Assembly (NCBI GenBank): GCA_002354735.1
Contig: DEMD01000012.1
Span: forward strand, 62,538 to 126,537
Direction: 5' to 3'
Length of the DNA: 64,000 bases
DNA from: Gammaproteobacteria bacterium UBA2679
GTDB taxonomy: Bacteria > Pseudomonadota > Gammaproteobacteria > Pseudomonadales > Oleiphilaceae
The notes under the pieces were generated by a model, which had not been told where the DNA came from, searched no databases, and was given only the letters and a program-made list of their open reading frames with translations. The translations under genes and the position numbers were made by a program. This document shows positions 26,993-37,041 of the stretch, piece by piece (the stretch's first letter is position 1; each line of letters begins with the position of its first letter).

Positions 26993-27376
26993 TTAGCGTG
27001 CGAGAGCCACAAGCTTCGATGAAGCCCGATGAGCCATCGCTGCCGATGAGACAATAAGGAAGGTCTGCACGACCAGCAGCGGCGCTATCATGGCTGCGGG
27101 ATCGACAAGTCCTGAGGGACCAGCATTCCAGAGCACCGGCATGATCAGGCTAGGCAGAACGACGACTGCAGCGATAATGCCAAACAGCGTCGCTGCCAGG
27201 TCGGCATGCTTGCCAAGCTGTCCGAACAGGGCAAGCGCGAACAACGCCATTGGCAGTGCAGCAAGTAGCAGGACGGCGTTCAGCGGCGCAGCGACAATGG
27301 CTTCCGCACCGGCCTGACCCATGGCAGCAGCCAGACAGATAACGGCCAATTGAATGAATCGCAAATAAATCATCAT
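26993..27376 (-). CDS. Small four-helix membrane protein of unknown function
   Basis: This is a 127-residue, very hydrophobic protein with about four membrane helices (about 5-20, 28-52, 60-80 and 92-112) and short loops. The frame ends 9 bp from the stop of the convergent hypothetical gene. GGGAC lies close upstream of the ATG at 27376. No family is recognised. Confidence 0.65.
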   Translation of the reverse strand: MMIYLRFIQLAVICLAAAMGQAGAEAIVAAPLNAVLLLAALPMALFALALFGQLGKHADLAATLFGIIAAVVVLPSLIMPVLWNAGPSGLVDPAAMIAPLLVVQTFLIVSSAAMAHRASSKLVALAR

Positions 27377-27555
27377 GAGTCCCAGAATCTCCCGAGAGCC
27401 GCGCGGACACGCGACAATGGGCGAGAGCTTACTGGGCGCATCGACAAAAATCAGTGGCGCTTTTGTCTTTCTGTGTAAACGTTCACGAATTCAAGGCCTT
27501 ACTTGGTAAGCTCAGGTAACAGTTTGTGACGGCCGTCACTTCCTGCCACTCGCAC

Positions 27556-27831
27556 TCAATACAGGGCCTCTTCATCCTCAAGCACTTCATTGATCACTTC
27601 GATGAACAGCCTGTCGGCATCGCTCATTTCCTCTGGTATCCTGATCGTCGTGGTAGAGCTGATCTCCTCCGCGATGAGTGTGTCGGCATTGCGGTCGCTT
27701 CGGTGCTGGCGAGCGATCTCCATGCAGCGGGCAGGAATGGTCGGATCGGCCAATACTTTCTTGATAAAACCGCGCATCTCCGAAATCATCTTGGCCTGAC
27801 GGCTGATTTCCCTGGAATCTCCTGAACTCAT
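27556..27831 (-). CDS. Small soluble protein of unknown function
   Basis: This 91-residue, charged, largely helical protein has an acidic C-terminus (IEVINEVLEDEEALY). GAGGACAGG lies at good spacing before the ATG at 27831. No cysteine or metal motif is seen and no family is recognised. A 69-residue frame on the opposite strand is its shadow. About 260 bp to the next gene hold only a weak AT-rich segment near 27945-27980. Confidence 0.6.
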   Translation of the reverse strand: MSSGDSREISRQAKMISEMRGFIKKVLADPTIPARCMEIARQHRSDRNADTLIAEEISSTTTIRIPEEMSDADRLFIEVINEVLEDEEALY

Positions 27832-28093
27832 CGTGACCTGTCCTCTTCAATCTGGGGTCTGTAATGACCGGACGCAAACCTGGCGCAATCAGCGGGTTCA
27901 GAGCGCAGTGACGCACCATGAATACGGTCGAAAAATAAGCTGATTTAGGTTATCATGCCGCGATCATTCATTTATAGAATGCGTTAGTCTCTGCTGATCG
28001 GCAACCAGGATCGTGTGGTGCCCTGCGTTTGGGGGCGATCTGTTGTTCGTGGCCATCAGCTATTCTGAAGCATCGCTTCAACTGGACGCCTGT

Positions 28094-30391
28094 ATGCAAG
28101 CAGCCAAGCCGCTGTTTTCCGGTAATAAATACTGGGCCGAATGCTTCGGCATCGCCCAATTCCTGCCGATGTCGGTTGCCGAGATGACGGCGCTCGGCTG
28201 GGATAGCTGTGACATCATCATCGTCTGCGGTGACGCCTATGTCGATCACCCCAGCTTCGGCATGGCCGTGGTTGGCAGGACCTGGGAGAACCAGGGTTTC
28301 CGTGTCGGCATCATTGCGCAGCCTGACTGGCATTCCGCGGTCGATTTCCGTCGCCTCGGCAAGCCCAATCTATTCTATGCCGTGTCTGCCGGCAACATGG
28401 ATTCCATGATCAACCGCTACACAGCGGACAAGAAGATTCGTCATGACGATGCCTATACGCCAAACAATGAAGGCGGCAAGCGCCCCGACAGGGCGGCAAC
28501 CGTGTACAGCCAGCGCTGCAAGGAAGCCTATCCAGAGGTGCCTGTACTCATCGGTGGTATAGAGGCGAGCCTTCGACGGATTGCCCACTACGACTACTGG
28601 TCCGAGAAGGTCAAGCGCTCGGTACTGCTGGATTCGAAAGCCGATTTGCTGGTTTATGGCAATGCGGAACGAGCCATCGTCGAGATTGCCGAGCGCGCTG
28701 CACGCGGCGAAGCCCTCAAGGCGATGTCGAATATTCGCGGCACCGCAGTCATGCTCGAACAGCCGCCTCAGGCCTGGGCTTCGCGTGATTCCACGCATAT
28801 CGATCGTCCGGGCAAGGTCGAGGCGCCGAAGAACCCCTATGTCTACGAGCAGGACACCGCAGCCAACGATGCGGCCGATGGGATTGCACCTGAGACCGAG
28901 CTGGGGCTGAATGCCTCCAGCGGCTGCGGCAAACGCAGCGATGCCATGGCAGCTCTCGATGTTTCAGGCGATGCTGGCAAGCAGGTGGAGGCGCAGATCC
29001 TGCGTCTGCTGCCCTCCCCCACCTCGAAACCGGAATATATCGAGCTGCCGCCCTACGACGTGGTGAAGAACGATCCCGTGCTCTACGCTCACGCCTCCAG
29101 AGTACTGCACCTCGAAACGAACCCGGCCAATGCCCGCCCACTTCTGCAGCGACATGGCGATCGCTGGTTGTGGATGAATCCGCCGGCCATTCCGCTCACC
29201 ACCGAAGAACTCGACGATGTGTTCGAACTGCCGTTCCAGCGCGTACCGCACCCCAGCTATGGTGAGGCGAAAATTCCGGCCTTCGACATGATCCGTTTCT
29301 CGGTGAATATCATGCGGGGTTGCTTTGGCGGCTGCTCATTCTGTTCTATCACCGAGCACGAGGGTCGCTGGATTCAGAGCCGTTCGGAAACATCGGTGTT
29401 GCGGGAGATCGAGAAGATTCGCGACATGACACCTGGCTTTACCGGCACGATCTCCGACCTGGGCGGCCCCACGGCTAACATGTATCACCTGAACTGCAAG
29501 TCGGAGGAGATTCACGCCGGCTGCAGGCGTCTGTCCTGTGTGTTCCCGACCATCTGCAAGAACCTGAAGACTGACCACAGTGCGACGACGCAGCTTTACC
29601 GCAAGGCGCGTGCGCTGCCGGGTGTGAAACGGGTCATGATCGCCTCCGGCCTACGCTATGATCTTGCCGTTCGCGACCCCGAATACGTCGAGGAGCTGGT
29701 GACGCATCACGTTGGCGGCTATCTGAAGATTGCACCAGAGCACTCTGAGGCTGGTCCGCTCTCGAAGATGATGAAACCGGGAATGGAGACCTACCATCGC
29801 TTCAAGGAAATGTTCGAGCATTTCAGCCGGAAGGCGGGCAAACAGCAGTATCTCATTCCTTATTTCATAGCGGCGCATCCCGGCACCCGGGACGAAGACA
29901 TGCTCAATCTCGCCCTGTGGCTCAAGGGTAATGGCTTCAGGGCGGATCAGGTTCAGGCCTTCTATCCGTCCCCCATGGCCAGTGCCACGACCATGTACCA
30001 CACCGGCAAGGACCCGCTGCACAGGATCGGCCGAGACAGTGACGATGTCGTCGTCCCGAAAGGTCTGAAGCAGCGTCGGCTACACAAAGCCTTCCTCCGC
30101 TATCATGATCCGGATAACTGGCCACTGTTGAGAGAGACGCTGCAGAGCATGGGGCGGGCTCACCTCATAGGCTTTGGCAAGCGGCACCTGATTCCGCCGA
30201 CGCAGCCTGCAGGGTGGTCACCCAAGCACAAGCGTTCCGGTCCAACCTCAGCGAGGAAGCCGGCTAAAGGCGCTATCCTGACTCAGCATACCGGGCTTCC
30301 GCCGCGCAAGGGTGGACCCGCCGTAGGTGGGCAGAAGAAGCGTGTCGCCGCTACTGGCAGGCGTAAGCAGGGCCCTGTAACCAGCCGATGA
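28094..30391 (+). CDS. ygiQ: YgiQ-family radical SAM protein
   Basis: This 765-residue protein has the radical SAM cluster motif as CFGGCSFC (Cx3Cx2C) in [20 protein letters not shown]. The N-terminal domain reads [19 protein letters not shown], then [28 protein letters not shown] and GIIAQPDW, all strongly conserved in YgiQ. The reaction is not known. The C-terminus is a long basic tail rich in Lys, Arg, Pro and Gly. I chose the ATG at 28094, matching the family's usual start; a GTG at 28013 would add 27 unrelated residues. The stop overlaps the diguanylate cyclase start by 4 bp. Confidence 0.93.
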   Translation: MQAAKPLFSGNKYWAECFGIAQFLPMSVAEMTALGWDSCDIIIVCGDAYVDHPSFGMAVVGRTWENQGFRVGIIAQPDWHSAVDFRRLGKPNLFYAVSAGNMDSMINRYTADKKIRHDDAYTPNNEGGKRPDRAATVYSQRCKEAYPEVPVLIGGIEASLRRIAHYDYWSEKVKRSVLLDSKADLLVYGNAERAIVEIAERAARGEALKAMSNIRGTAVMLEQPPQAWASRDSTHIDRPGKVEAPKNPYVYEQDTAANDAADGIAPETELGLNASSGCGKRSDAMAALDVSGDAGKQVEAQILRLLPSPTSKPEYIELPPYDVVKNDPVLYAHASRVLHLETNPANARPLLQRHGDRWLWMNPPAIPLTTEELDDVFELPFQRVPHPSYGEAKIPAFDMIRFSVNIMRGCFGGCSFCSITEHEGRWIQSRSETSVLREIEKIRDMTPGFTGTISDLGGPTANMYHLNCKSEEIHAGCRRLSCVFPTICKNLKTDHSATTQLYRKARALPGVKRVMIASGLRYDLAVRDPEYVEELVTHHVGGYLKIAPEHSEAGPLSKMMKPGMETYHRFKEMFEHFSRKAGKQQYLIPYFIAAHPGTRDEDMLNLALWLKGNGFRADQVQAFYPSPMASATTMYHTGKDPLHRIGRDSDDVVVPKGLKQRRLHKAFLRYHDPDNWPLLRETLQSMGRAHLIGFGKRHLIPPTQPAGWSPKHKRSGPTSARKPAKGAILTQHTGLPPRKGGPAVGGQKKRVAATGRRKQGPVTSR

Positions 30392-31542
30392 GCAGACAGC
30401 AGCGCGAGACTCTCGTTGGCATTGCCAGTAACGAGGCTTCGGTAAAGCGCGTCGTCCGGTGGATAGCGGCCAGCGGTGCGCTGGTCGCGGTCATCATCGG
30501 CCTGCGCTCGCTGCTGCTCGATCATCTCGTCCATGCCGCTGTGCTGTTCGGCTTCGCGGCCAGTATGCTCGCCAATGAGTTCATCCTGTTTTTCAGCAAG
30601 GACGACGAGCTCTACAAGAGCTTTTTCCTCTGGTCCATAGGATTGCTGCTGCTTTACCTCGCGGCCAGCGGTGGCGAGTCCAATACCGGCATACTCTGGT
30701 GCTATGTGTTTCCCCCCTTCGTCTTCTACATTTCAGGACTCAAGACGGGGCTCTCGCTGGTTACCGCACTCATGCTGGGCATGTTGCTGATTTTCAATTT
30801 CGAGAATCTTTCCTTCGTGCTTGCGACCTACAGTCCCGATTTTCAGATTCGCTTCTTTAGCACGATCATGTTCGTGGTGGTCTTCTCCTATATTGTCGAC
30901 AAGCAGCGTCGCGACGCGATTACCCAGCTCGTCACCATAGGCAAGCTTTACGAATACGCGGCGCGCACCGACGAGCTGACAAAATTGCCGAACCGCCGTG
31001 ACATGCGGGATCAGCTGGAGACCGAGTTCTCCCGCTATCAACGTAATGGTCATCATTTCTCGGTCATCCTGCTGGATATCGACCATTTCAAGCAGATCAA
31101 CGACAACTACGGCCACGATGCCGGTGACGTCGTGCTGACAAAGTTTGCAGATGCGCTCCGCGATATATGCCGCAAGATGGATACCGCCGCGCGCTGGGGT
31201 GGTGAGGAGTTTCTTATCCTGCTCCCGGATACCAAGCTGCTCGAAGCTTTGGCCATGGCCGAACGCCTGCGTATCAAGATTTCGCGCATGGAGGTTGCCT
31301 ACGGTCAGCAAACCATCCGCTTGACCACAAGCTGTGGTGTCTGTTCCATCCATTCCGCGAAAGATCTGGGTGCACTACTTCGACAGGCCGATGTCAGCCT
31401 GTATCAGGCCAAGCTGCGTGGACGAAACATCGTCATTCCCCAGGTAACCAGAGAACGGCCGGCCACGGCTGGGCTCAACAACTCAGCCCGGAAGGGACAG
31501 ACCATGGGTCTGGAGCTGAATGGCTTCGACGACCCGGTCTGA
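30388..31542 (+). CDS. Membrane diguanylate cyclase
   Basis: This 384-residue protein has about five or six membrane helices in residues 20-175, then a GGDEF domain with an intact GGEEF signature ([11 protein letters not shown]), and the metal and substrate segments [18 protein letters not shown]. It should make c-di-GMP. No RxxD inhibitory site five residues before GGEEF is seen. ATGA overlaps the ygiQ stop (30388-30391), so the two are translationally coupled. A 36-residue C-terminal tail after the domain is not conserved in any obvious way. Confidence 0.93.
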   Translation: MSRQQRETLVGIASNEASVKRVVRWIAASGALVAVIIGLRSLLLDHLVHAAVLFGFAASMLANEFILFFSKDDELYKSFFLWSIGLLLLYLAASGGESNTGILWCYVFPPFVFYISGLKTGLSLVTALMLGMLLIFNFENLSFVLATYSPDFQIRFFSTIMFVVVFSYIVDKQRRDAITQLVTIGKLYEYAARTDELTKLPNRRDMRDQLETEFSRYQRNGHHFSVILLDIDHFKQINDNYGHDAGDVVLTKFADALRDICRKMDTAARWGGEEFLILLPDTKLLEALAMAERLRIKISRMEVAYGQQTIRLTTSCGVCSIHSAKDLGALLRQADVSLYQAKLRGRNIVIPQVTRERPATAGLNNSARKGQTMGLELNGFDDPV

Positions 31543-31586
31543 AATCAGGCTCGCCAGCATTTCTACCAAACGTTTAAAGGAACTTC

Positions 31587-32051
31587 ATGAAATCGATTCA
31601 GATTGCCGCAGGCAGCGTATATGGCGCTGCCCTTGATGTCGCCGCTGCACTGAAACGTCTGCTCACCGAGGCTGGTTTCGATTGCACGCTGCACGAGCGC
31701 AGTGCGCTCAATGTTGTGCGGGTACCTGAGTCTCTTTTGCTGGTGGTCAGCTCAACTACGGGCTCGGGCGATGTGCCTGACTCCCTACAGCCCCTGCTTG
31801 CGGGGCTGATCAACGAGCCGCCGATGTTGGTGGGCTATCCTTTCGCCGTCGTAGCCCTGGGCGATAGCAGCTATGGCGACACCTACTGTGGTGGCGGTCG
31901 TCAGCTGCAGGCGGCTTTGCTGGATATTGCTGCTACAGAAATCGCGCCGATGCTGACCATCGACGCGATGATGACGTCAGAGCCGGTGGACGAGGCGCAG
32001 CAGTGGTTGCAATCGAACCTTGCAGCGTTTCGTCGGGCGGCAGGTGAGTAG
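31587..32051 (+). CDS. Flavodoxin-like protein, MioC type
   Basis: This is a 154-residue FMN-binding protein. The first loop SVYGAALDVA corresponds to the phosphate loop. SSTTGSGDVPDS and ALGDSSYGDTYCGGGRQL are the FMN-binding segments of short flavodoxins. MioC-type proteins are electron donors; the partner is not known here. AAAGGAAC precedes the ATG at 31587. It lies 44 bp after the diguanylate cyclase gene and may be cotranscribed. Confidence 0.88.
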   Translation: MKSIQIAAGSVYGAALDVAAALKRLLTEAGFDCTLHERSALNVVRVPESLLLVVSSTTGSGDVPDSLQPLLAGLINEPPMLVGYPFAVVALGDSSYGDTYCGGGRQLQAALLDIAATEIAPMLTIDAMMTSEPVDEAQQWLQSNLAAFRRAAGE

Positions 32052-32064
32052 CCTCAGCGCTTGA

Positions 32065-32934
32065 TCAGCTTTTCTGCGGACGGTAGCGGATAAGACCATC
32101 CTGCGCCGTCGTTGCCACCAGACGACCCTGCCTGTCGAATACCGTACCCCGATTGAAGCATCGACTTCCAGACGCGCTCGGGCTGTCGGTGCTGTACAGC
32201 AACCAGTCATCGAAGCGGAAGCTGCGCTGGAACCACACCGCATGATCAAGGCTCGCCACCTGCATATCTCGCTGATAGAAGGATTTGCCGTGCGGCAGCA
32301 GACCAGTCCCCAGCAGCCCGAAGTCAGACGCGTACGCCAGCAGACAGTGATGCCAGTACTGTTCGTCGGGCAGGCTTGAGATTGCGCGGAACCAGGTATC
32401 CTTGTAGGGCGGACGGGGCTCTGGCTTGACGTAGTTCATTGGCCAGGTCGGGCGAATCTCTATTGGCGATTCTCTCGTTAACTGGGCGCGCTTGCTCTCC
32501 GGGATGCACTGGGCATTTTCGCGTCGCATCTGGAGCTCTGACTTGAGGCCATCCGGCGCAACGACATCAGGCATATCGAACTGGTGCTCGAAACCGGCTT
32601 CTTCACGCTGAAATGATGCAGTGAGCGTGAGAATCTCCTGATTGTGCTGTCGCGCAACGACTCTGCGCGCCGAAAAACTTCGACCATCCCTGAGCTGAGT
32701 GACTTCGTAGATGATGTCGTGAGCTGGGTCGCCAGCCCGCAAAAAGTAGGCGTGCAGGCTGTGGGCTGACAATTCAGAGTCTACGGTGCGATAGGCAGCC
32801 ATGAGCGCCTGCCCTACCACCTGTCCCCCGAACACATTCGGAAAACCGAGATCTTCACTCGTGCCCTGATAGAGATAATCATCAAGCTTGCGAAGTTCCA
32901 GAAGTTCGAGCAGCTGCTCTACGACGTCGGTCAT
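32065..32934 (-). CDS. tesB: Acyl-CoA thioesterase II (TesB)
   Basis: This 289-residue double hot-dog thioesterase releases fatty acids from CoA. Both hot-dog halves are visible: YLYQGTSEDLGFPNVFGGQVVGQAL with HAYFLRAGD in the first, and DHAVWFQRSFRFDDWLLY with TTAQDGLIR in the second. The catalytic Asp is in FRFDDWL. The ATG at 32934 has AGGATTAC upstream; an in-frame start at 32964 is less likely. It is convergent with the flavodoxin gene, with 13 bp between stops. Confidence 0.95.
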   Translation of the reverse strand: MTDVVEQLLELLELRKLDDYLYQGTSEDLGFPNVFGGQVVGQALMAAYRTVDSELSAHSLHAYFLRAGDPAHDIIYEVTQLRDGRSFSARRVVARQHNQEILTLTASFQREEAGFEHQFDMPDVVAPDGLKSELQMRRENAQCIPESKRAQLTRESPIEIRPTWPMNYVKPEPRPPYKDTWFRAISSLPDEQYWHHCLLAYASDFGLLGTGLLPHGKSFYQRDMQVASLDHAVWFQRSFRFDDWLLYSTDSPSASGSRCFNRGTVFDRQGRLVATTAQDGLIRYRPQKS

Positions 32935-33160
32935 GGCATGTAATCCTGGCAAAGTTCGTTTCAACAGGCCCTGGCGAACGCTTTCGCCATTAGGCCAAAA
33001 GCGTCACATAATGCATAATGAACGGACTGCGGCGCAAGCAGTGCAGCAAGGTGGCGCTATACTCAAGGGTTGATGCGCCCGCGCTCGGACCCGCCTCCGA
33101 CTGGCTTCTGGCCAGCGCTTCGCCAGGATTCTGCCAGGTTCATGTTCGTGGAGGTTGATG

Positions 33161-33391
33161 ATGCATAATTGTCCGAAATGCAACAAGGCGAGTCGCTGTG
33201 ATATTGAAGACGGCCGATCTGTGTGCTGGTGCTTCAGCGAGCCACGCTTGCCGCAACCTTTCACTGCCGTCAGCAGCAGCCCTGAGGAAGGGCCGAACTG
33301 CTTGTGCAAGACCTGTCTGAACAAGGCCCACGAACTTGCACAATCCGCCAGTATTTCTGCCGGCTCATCTGTGAAGGAGCAAACGTACTGA
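33161..33391 (+). CDS. Cysteine-rich CWC-family small protein
   Basis: This 76-residue protein has the motifs CPKCNKASRC, CWC (SVCWCFSEP) and CLCKTCLNKA, matching the Cys-rich CWC family, probably a zinc- or metal-binding module of unknown role. GGAGG 6 nt before the ATG at 33161 fixes the start; ATG at 33158 and TTG at 33155 are too close. The stop TGA (33389-33391) overlaps the CTG start of the next gene, and the GAAGGAG of the next gene lies inside this gene. Confidence 0.85.
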   Translation: MHNCPKCNKASRCDIEDGRSVCWCFSEPRLPQPFTAVSSSPEEGPNCLCKTCLNKAHELAQSASISAGSSVKEQTY

Positions 33392-34875
33392 ACGCTGGTG
33401 CTGCATTACGCGCTCCGCTGATCACGCTTCGAACACTGGGGCTAGGCCTCACTCTGCTCATTGCCAGCTGTGCGTCGACGCCAGATCTGACGACCGCAGC
33501 GCCAGTCACAAGCGCACCGGACTCAGCGATTGCGCAGCTGTATCGTGAGCTGACCGCTGCTCACGAGCTGTCGCCGGTGCAGGCTTCGATCATGGCCGCC
33601 GACGACTTTTCGCAAGCCGAGACGAAATATGTCCTGGCTCAGAAAGCGCAAACAAGCGCCGAAAGGGAGTCGCTTGCTATCCGGGGACTCACCAAGCTGT
33701 CAACAGCGCGTCAGCAGGCCGAAGGCTTTGCCGCCGCCGCGCCAGCGCTTATCGACCAACGCATGTTGGCGGTAAAGTCTGGTGCAGATACCGCCCGAAA
33801 ATCCGAGTTTCTCGCAGCTGAAGAACAGCTTGAAACTATGGCTGACGCCTTTTCCAGAACAGCTAAACTCAGCCCCGGTAGCGTCGGTCTGCTGATAGCC
33901 AAATACAAGGACATGGCTGTGTCGAGCCTCAAGAGCAGTATTGTGCTCGCAGTGGAGCAGGCGCTGGATAAGGCGCGACGCGACGGCATCGATGATTATG
34001 CCCCACGAACACTACGCCTTGCGGAAGAGGAGATGCTGCTGGCCACAACAACACTCGAGGCCGACCGCACGCGCGAAGGCAAGGCCCGGGTTCACGCCGA
34101 AAACGCCATGAGACATCTTGCCCACGCTCGCGCTCTGGCTCAGCAGATTCAGATATGGCGCAAGCGTGACGCGAGCCTGGAAGATGTGATGCTGTACTAC
34201 GAAGAGGGCTTCGAGCGTGCGGGCCTGGCAGCAGACGTCGACCTCGACTGGAGCAAGGGTTTGAACAGCGCAGTAGCCCGTTTTACTCAGGCCTTCAAAG
34301 TCCTGCAGGCTGCACAGGTGCCGTCCGCAACGGCTGGTGCCGCGACAACACCCGGTGAGGTCAGCCACCCAGCATCGACCACGGAAACGCCAAGGGTTCG
34401 CGGACCAGGAGAAATCACACTCGAGCGCCTGACCGCGGTAGAGGCGCTTTTCTCACCCACCGAGGCCGATGTCCTGCTGCTTCCGGGGGGCAACCTGCTC
34501 ATCCGTGCTCATGGCTTCAGCTTCGACGATGGCTCGGCAATTCTGGATAGTAGCAATCTGAATCTGCTCAACAAGCTTATCGATGCCATCGAACAATTTC
34601 CTGACGGCAGACTTCTATTTTCCGGACACACCGACAATCAGGGAAAGGCGGAGAGGAATAGACGCCTCTCTCTTGAACGGGCACAAGCAGTAGCCAACTT
34701 CGTCGGTCGAGAGGCAGGGATACCGAAAGAGCGGATTCAGGTCGAAGGCCAGGGCGAGGATACGCCGCTGGCCGCCAACGACTCCGCAGATGCAAAGCGA
34801 TTCAATCGCCGTATCGAAATTCTACTCAGGCATGCAGAGGCGGCAACTCCCGCAGCAGCGTCTGCTTCTCGATAA
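33388..34875 (+). CDS. OmpA-type outer-membrane lipoprotein with probable CTG start
   Basis: From a CTG at 33388 the protein is 495 residues. It has an N-terminal lipoprotein signal (LTLLIASCAS, Cys at about residue 27), a long helical coiled-coil-like middle (about 45-300) with many Ala/Glu/Lys, and a C-terminal OmpA peptidoglycan-binding domain (about 370-485, SGHTDNQGKAERNRRLSLERAQAV and NRRIEILLRH). No ATG, GTG or TTG exists between the upstream stop and the signal peptide, and GAAGGAG lies 8 nt before the CTG. The only standard in-frame start, a GTG at 33304, lies inside the CWC gene and would add 28 residues before the signal peptide. The last 50 bp overlap the convergent reductase gene. 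Confidence 0.8.
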   Translation: MNAGAALRAPLITLRTLGLGLTLLIASCASTPDLTTAAPVTSAPDSAIAQLYRELTAAHELSPVQASIMAADDFSQAETKYVLAQKAQTSAERESLAIRGLTKLSTARQQAEGFAAAAPALIDQRMLAVKSGADTARKSEFLAAEEQLETMADAFSRTAKLSPGSVGLLIAKYKDMAVSSLKSSIVLAVEQALDKARRDGIDDYAPRTLRLAEEEMLLATTTLEADRTREGKARVHAENAMRHLAHARALAQQIQIWRKRDASLEDVMLYYEEGFERAGLAADVDLDWSKGLNSAVARFTQAFKVLQAAQVPSATAGAATTPGEVSHPASTTETPRVRGPGEITLERLTAVEALFSPTEADVLLLPGGNLLIRAHGFSFDDGSAILDSSNLNLLNKLIDAIEQFPDGRLLFSGHTDNQGKAERNRRLSLERAQAVANFVGREAGIPKERIQVEGQGEDTPLAANDSADAKRFNRRIEILLRHAEAATPAAASASR

Positions 34876-36103
34876 CAAGACGGCCGCTGAGCGCAAAACC
34901 ACGGAGCCTGTTCTCATCATCATGAAACAGTGCTTTGACATCTGCTGAATCGGCCTCCGTCACGGTCCAATTGCCTGTGACGCCTTCGGGCGGTGTAGCC
35001 AGCACTACAGGACAGGCGGGTGTCTTCACGATCACCGGCATTGCCTGATAACTGACTTCTGCAGCCTTGCCGCCGGCCAGATTGGCGGCCAGAAGGCGCG
35101 CGCACTGCATGAGAGGCTGGACATACAGGAGGAGATGGCCATCTACTTCGGCACAGTCACCGAGTGCGTAAATGCCAGATACAGGCGTCTGCAGCTGGCG
35201 ATCGACCACAATGCCCCGCTTGACGTCGAGACCCGCCGCGCTGGCCAGCGCCGTGTGTGGCCTGAGGCCGGTGGCACCCAATACGACGTCGGCCTGTAGC
35301 GTTTGCGGCTCGCCTTCTGTCTCCACACCTCCCAGCACGACACTGTATGAAAAGCCGCCACAATCAGGAGCTTCAGTAGTCGCATGCTCTACCGAACGGA
35401 CAGTACGTCGCCAGTGGAAGCTTGTACCCGCCTCTTGCAGCGCGTGCTCCAATGCCCTTGAAATCTGTTCCGGTAGTACCCGCTGCAGAGGTCGCTCATC
35501 TGGAGAAACGACGTCTACGGAAAACGCCGGCTCAGAGGAGGCCAGCAAGTCGTTGGCAAACTCACAGCCAATAAGCCCGGACCCCATGATCACAACACGG
35601 ATCGATCGATCAGAACCAGCCGCGCGTATGTGTTGCCCTACCCGATCGATCTGCTCTCTGAAACGGCGATAGTCAGCAAGGCTGTTGACGCTCAGGACTT
35701 CGGACGCCGCAGAGCCCGCAAGTTCAGGGCGCACGACATCAGCGCCCAGAGCCAGCACCAGTTCACCGAAGGCCAGTAATTCCGTCGCCTGGCCGGCGTC
35801 ATCAGAGAAGCTGAGCGCCAGGCTCCTGGTTTCCAGATCGATACGACTGACCCATGTGTGAGTACGAATTTCGATGTCGAGCTGGGCAGCCATCTTGCCG
35901 GCGTCCGCCATGGACAGCTGGTCGGCGTCCTTACCCTTGGAAAAACCAGTAGACAGCAAGGGTTTCGAATAGGAGTGCCCATCATCGGCTGTTATCATGA
36001 TTAACTTTCTGGTGGCATTCAGCTTCCTGAATTCCCGAACGAAGGTGTAGCCCGCGAGACCACTGCCAACCACAACAAGCGGCTTGGCATCATGAGTACT
36101 CAT
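34826..36103 (-). CDS. Rubredoxin reductase (NAD(P)H:rubredoxin, AlkT type)
   Basis: This is a 425-residue FAD-dependent reductase. Motifs: VVVGSGLAGYT for FAD, SYSKPLLSTGFSKGKDADQL (the AlkT hallmark), IMGSGLIGCEFANDL for NAD, and IYALGDCAEVDG for FAD. It lies directly after rubredoxin in the same direction and should pass electrons to it, for alkane hydroxylases or oxygen/peroxide defence. No alkane hydroxylase gene is in the window. I chose ATG at 36103; a GTG at 36121 overlaps the rubredoxin stop by four bases (GTGA) and would add six residues, a fair alternative that fits translational coupling. The 3' end overlaps the OmpA-type lipoprotein gene by 50 bp. Confidence 0.92.
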   Translation of the reverse strand: MSTHDAKPLVVVGSGLAGYTFVREFRKLNATRKLIMITADDGHSYSKPLLSTGFSKGKDADQLSMADAGKMAAQLDIEIRTHTWVSRIDLETRSLALSFSDDAGQATELLAFGELVLALGADVVRPELAGSAASEVLSVNSLADYRRFREQIDRVGQHIRAAGSDRSIRVVIMGSGLIGCEFANDLLASSEPAFSVDVVSPDERPLQRVLPEQISRALEHALQEAGTSFHWRRTVRSVEHATTEAPDCGGFSYSVVLGGVETEGEPQTLQADVVLGATGLRPHTALASAAGLDVKRGIVVDRQLQTPVSGIYALGDCAEVDGHLLLYVQPLMQCARLLAANLAGGKAAEVSYQAMPVIVKTPACPVVLATPPEGVTGNWTVTEADSADVKALFHDDENRLRGFALSGRLVIEKQTLLRELPPLHA

Positions 36104-36117
36104 CCGCTGCTGTTCGC

Positions 36118-36282
36118 TCACAGCTCCACCATTTCAAAATCTTCCTTACCTACCCCGCAGTCAGGACAGATCCAGTCTTCAGGCACATCTTCCCAGGCGG
36201 TGCCGGGACTAATCCCGTCATCCGGCCATCCTTCCGCCTCGTCATAGATCAATCCGCATACGACACACTGCCACTTCCGCAT
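36118..36282 (-). CDS. rubA: Rubredoxin
   Basis: A 54-residue protein read from the reverse strand. It begins [20 protein letters not shown] and carries both iron-binding pairs, CVVC and CPDC, with [18 protein letters not shown] between them. This is the complete single-domain form. GGGAG lies 5-6 nt before the ATG at 36282. It overlaps or abuts the reductase, and both are divergent from hpt. The gene is easily missed because of its length. Confidence 0.95.
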   Translation of the reverse strand: MRKWQCVVCGLIYDEAEGWPDDGISPGTAWEDVPEDWICPDCGVGKEDFEMVEL

Positions 36283-36400
36283 GTTTTCTCCCGTTCCTGC
36301 CCCATCCTCGTCGGTCAGGGGCCCGCATTCATCATGTATTTAACCGGTAACTCTGGTTACACTGCCTCGAAGTCAGACAGTCAGAAAAGGCCGGCGCAAT

Positions 36401-36417
36401 TGTAGGACAATCCTACA
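36401..36417. promoter_or_regulatory. 17-bp inverted repeat in the rubredoxin / hpt divergent region
   Basis: TGTAGGA-CAA-TCCTACA has 7-bp arms. It lies 43 bp upstream of the hpt start and 119 bp upstream of rubredoxin. The shape fits a dimeric regulator site; I cannot name the regulator. Confidence 0.45.
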
Positions 36418-36459
36418 CATTAAAGCTGGTGTTTTCGACACCTATCGACAGGCGATATC

Positions 36460-37020
36460 ATGACAGATATTGAACACTTCATGGCAATTCGTCAGCGCGC
36501 GGAGTGTCTTTTTACCTTTGAAGAAACCGAACAGGCGATAGCTCGCGTCGCCGCCCAGATGACTCATCAGCTGGCGGCGAGCAATCCGCTCCTGATGACG
36601 GTCATGACGGGTGCGGTTGTCTTCGTTGGCCGCCTTGTGGGCCACCTCGATTTTCCGCTCGAGATCAGCTATCTACACGCCACGCGGTATCGCAATACCA
36701 CCACTGGCAATTCGCTGCAGTGGAAAGTACCGCCTCAACAGGACGTGAAAGATCGAACGGTCGTTGTCATCGATGACATTCTCGATGAAGGCCACACGCT
36801 CGCCGAAGTGGAGCGGCATCTCCATGAGTTGGGCGCTACGGCCGTCTACACTGCCGTTCTGGTCGACAAGCGCCACGAGCGTAAAGCCTATCCTGGGCAA
36901 CGCTGCCACTTCACCGGACTGGAAGTACCAGACCGTTATGTCTTCGGTTCGGGTATGGATTATCGGGGCTATTGGCGGAACACGGGCGGCATTCATGCCG
37001 TACATCCGGACGACCTTTAA
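36460..37020 (+). CDS. hpt: Hypoxanthine-guanine phosphoribosyltransferase
   Basis: This 186-residue salvage enzyme transfers phosphoribose from PRPP to hypoxanthine or guanine. The PRPP-binding motif is VVVIDDILDEGHTL (usual VxVVDDxxxTG(x)T, with EGHTL in place of TGxTL). The flexible loop and base-binding parts LVDKRHERK and DRYVFGSGMDYRGYWR are present. AGG lies 7 nt before the ATG at 36460. ubiC follows 21 bp downstream, so they may be cotranscribed. Confidence 0.9.
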   Translation: MTDIEHFMAIRQRAECLFTFEETEQAIARVAAQMTHQLAASNPLLMTVMTGAVVFVGRLVGHLDFPLEISYLHATRYRNTTTGNSLQWKVPPQQDVKDRTVVVIDDILDEGHTLAEVERHLHELGATAVYTAVLVDKRHERKAYPGQRCHFTGLEVPDRYVFGSGMDYRGYWRNTGGIHAVHPDDL

Positions 37021-37041
37021 CGCTGTACCCGGAGTGTCGCG

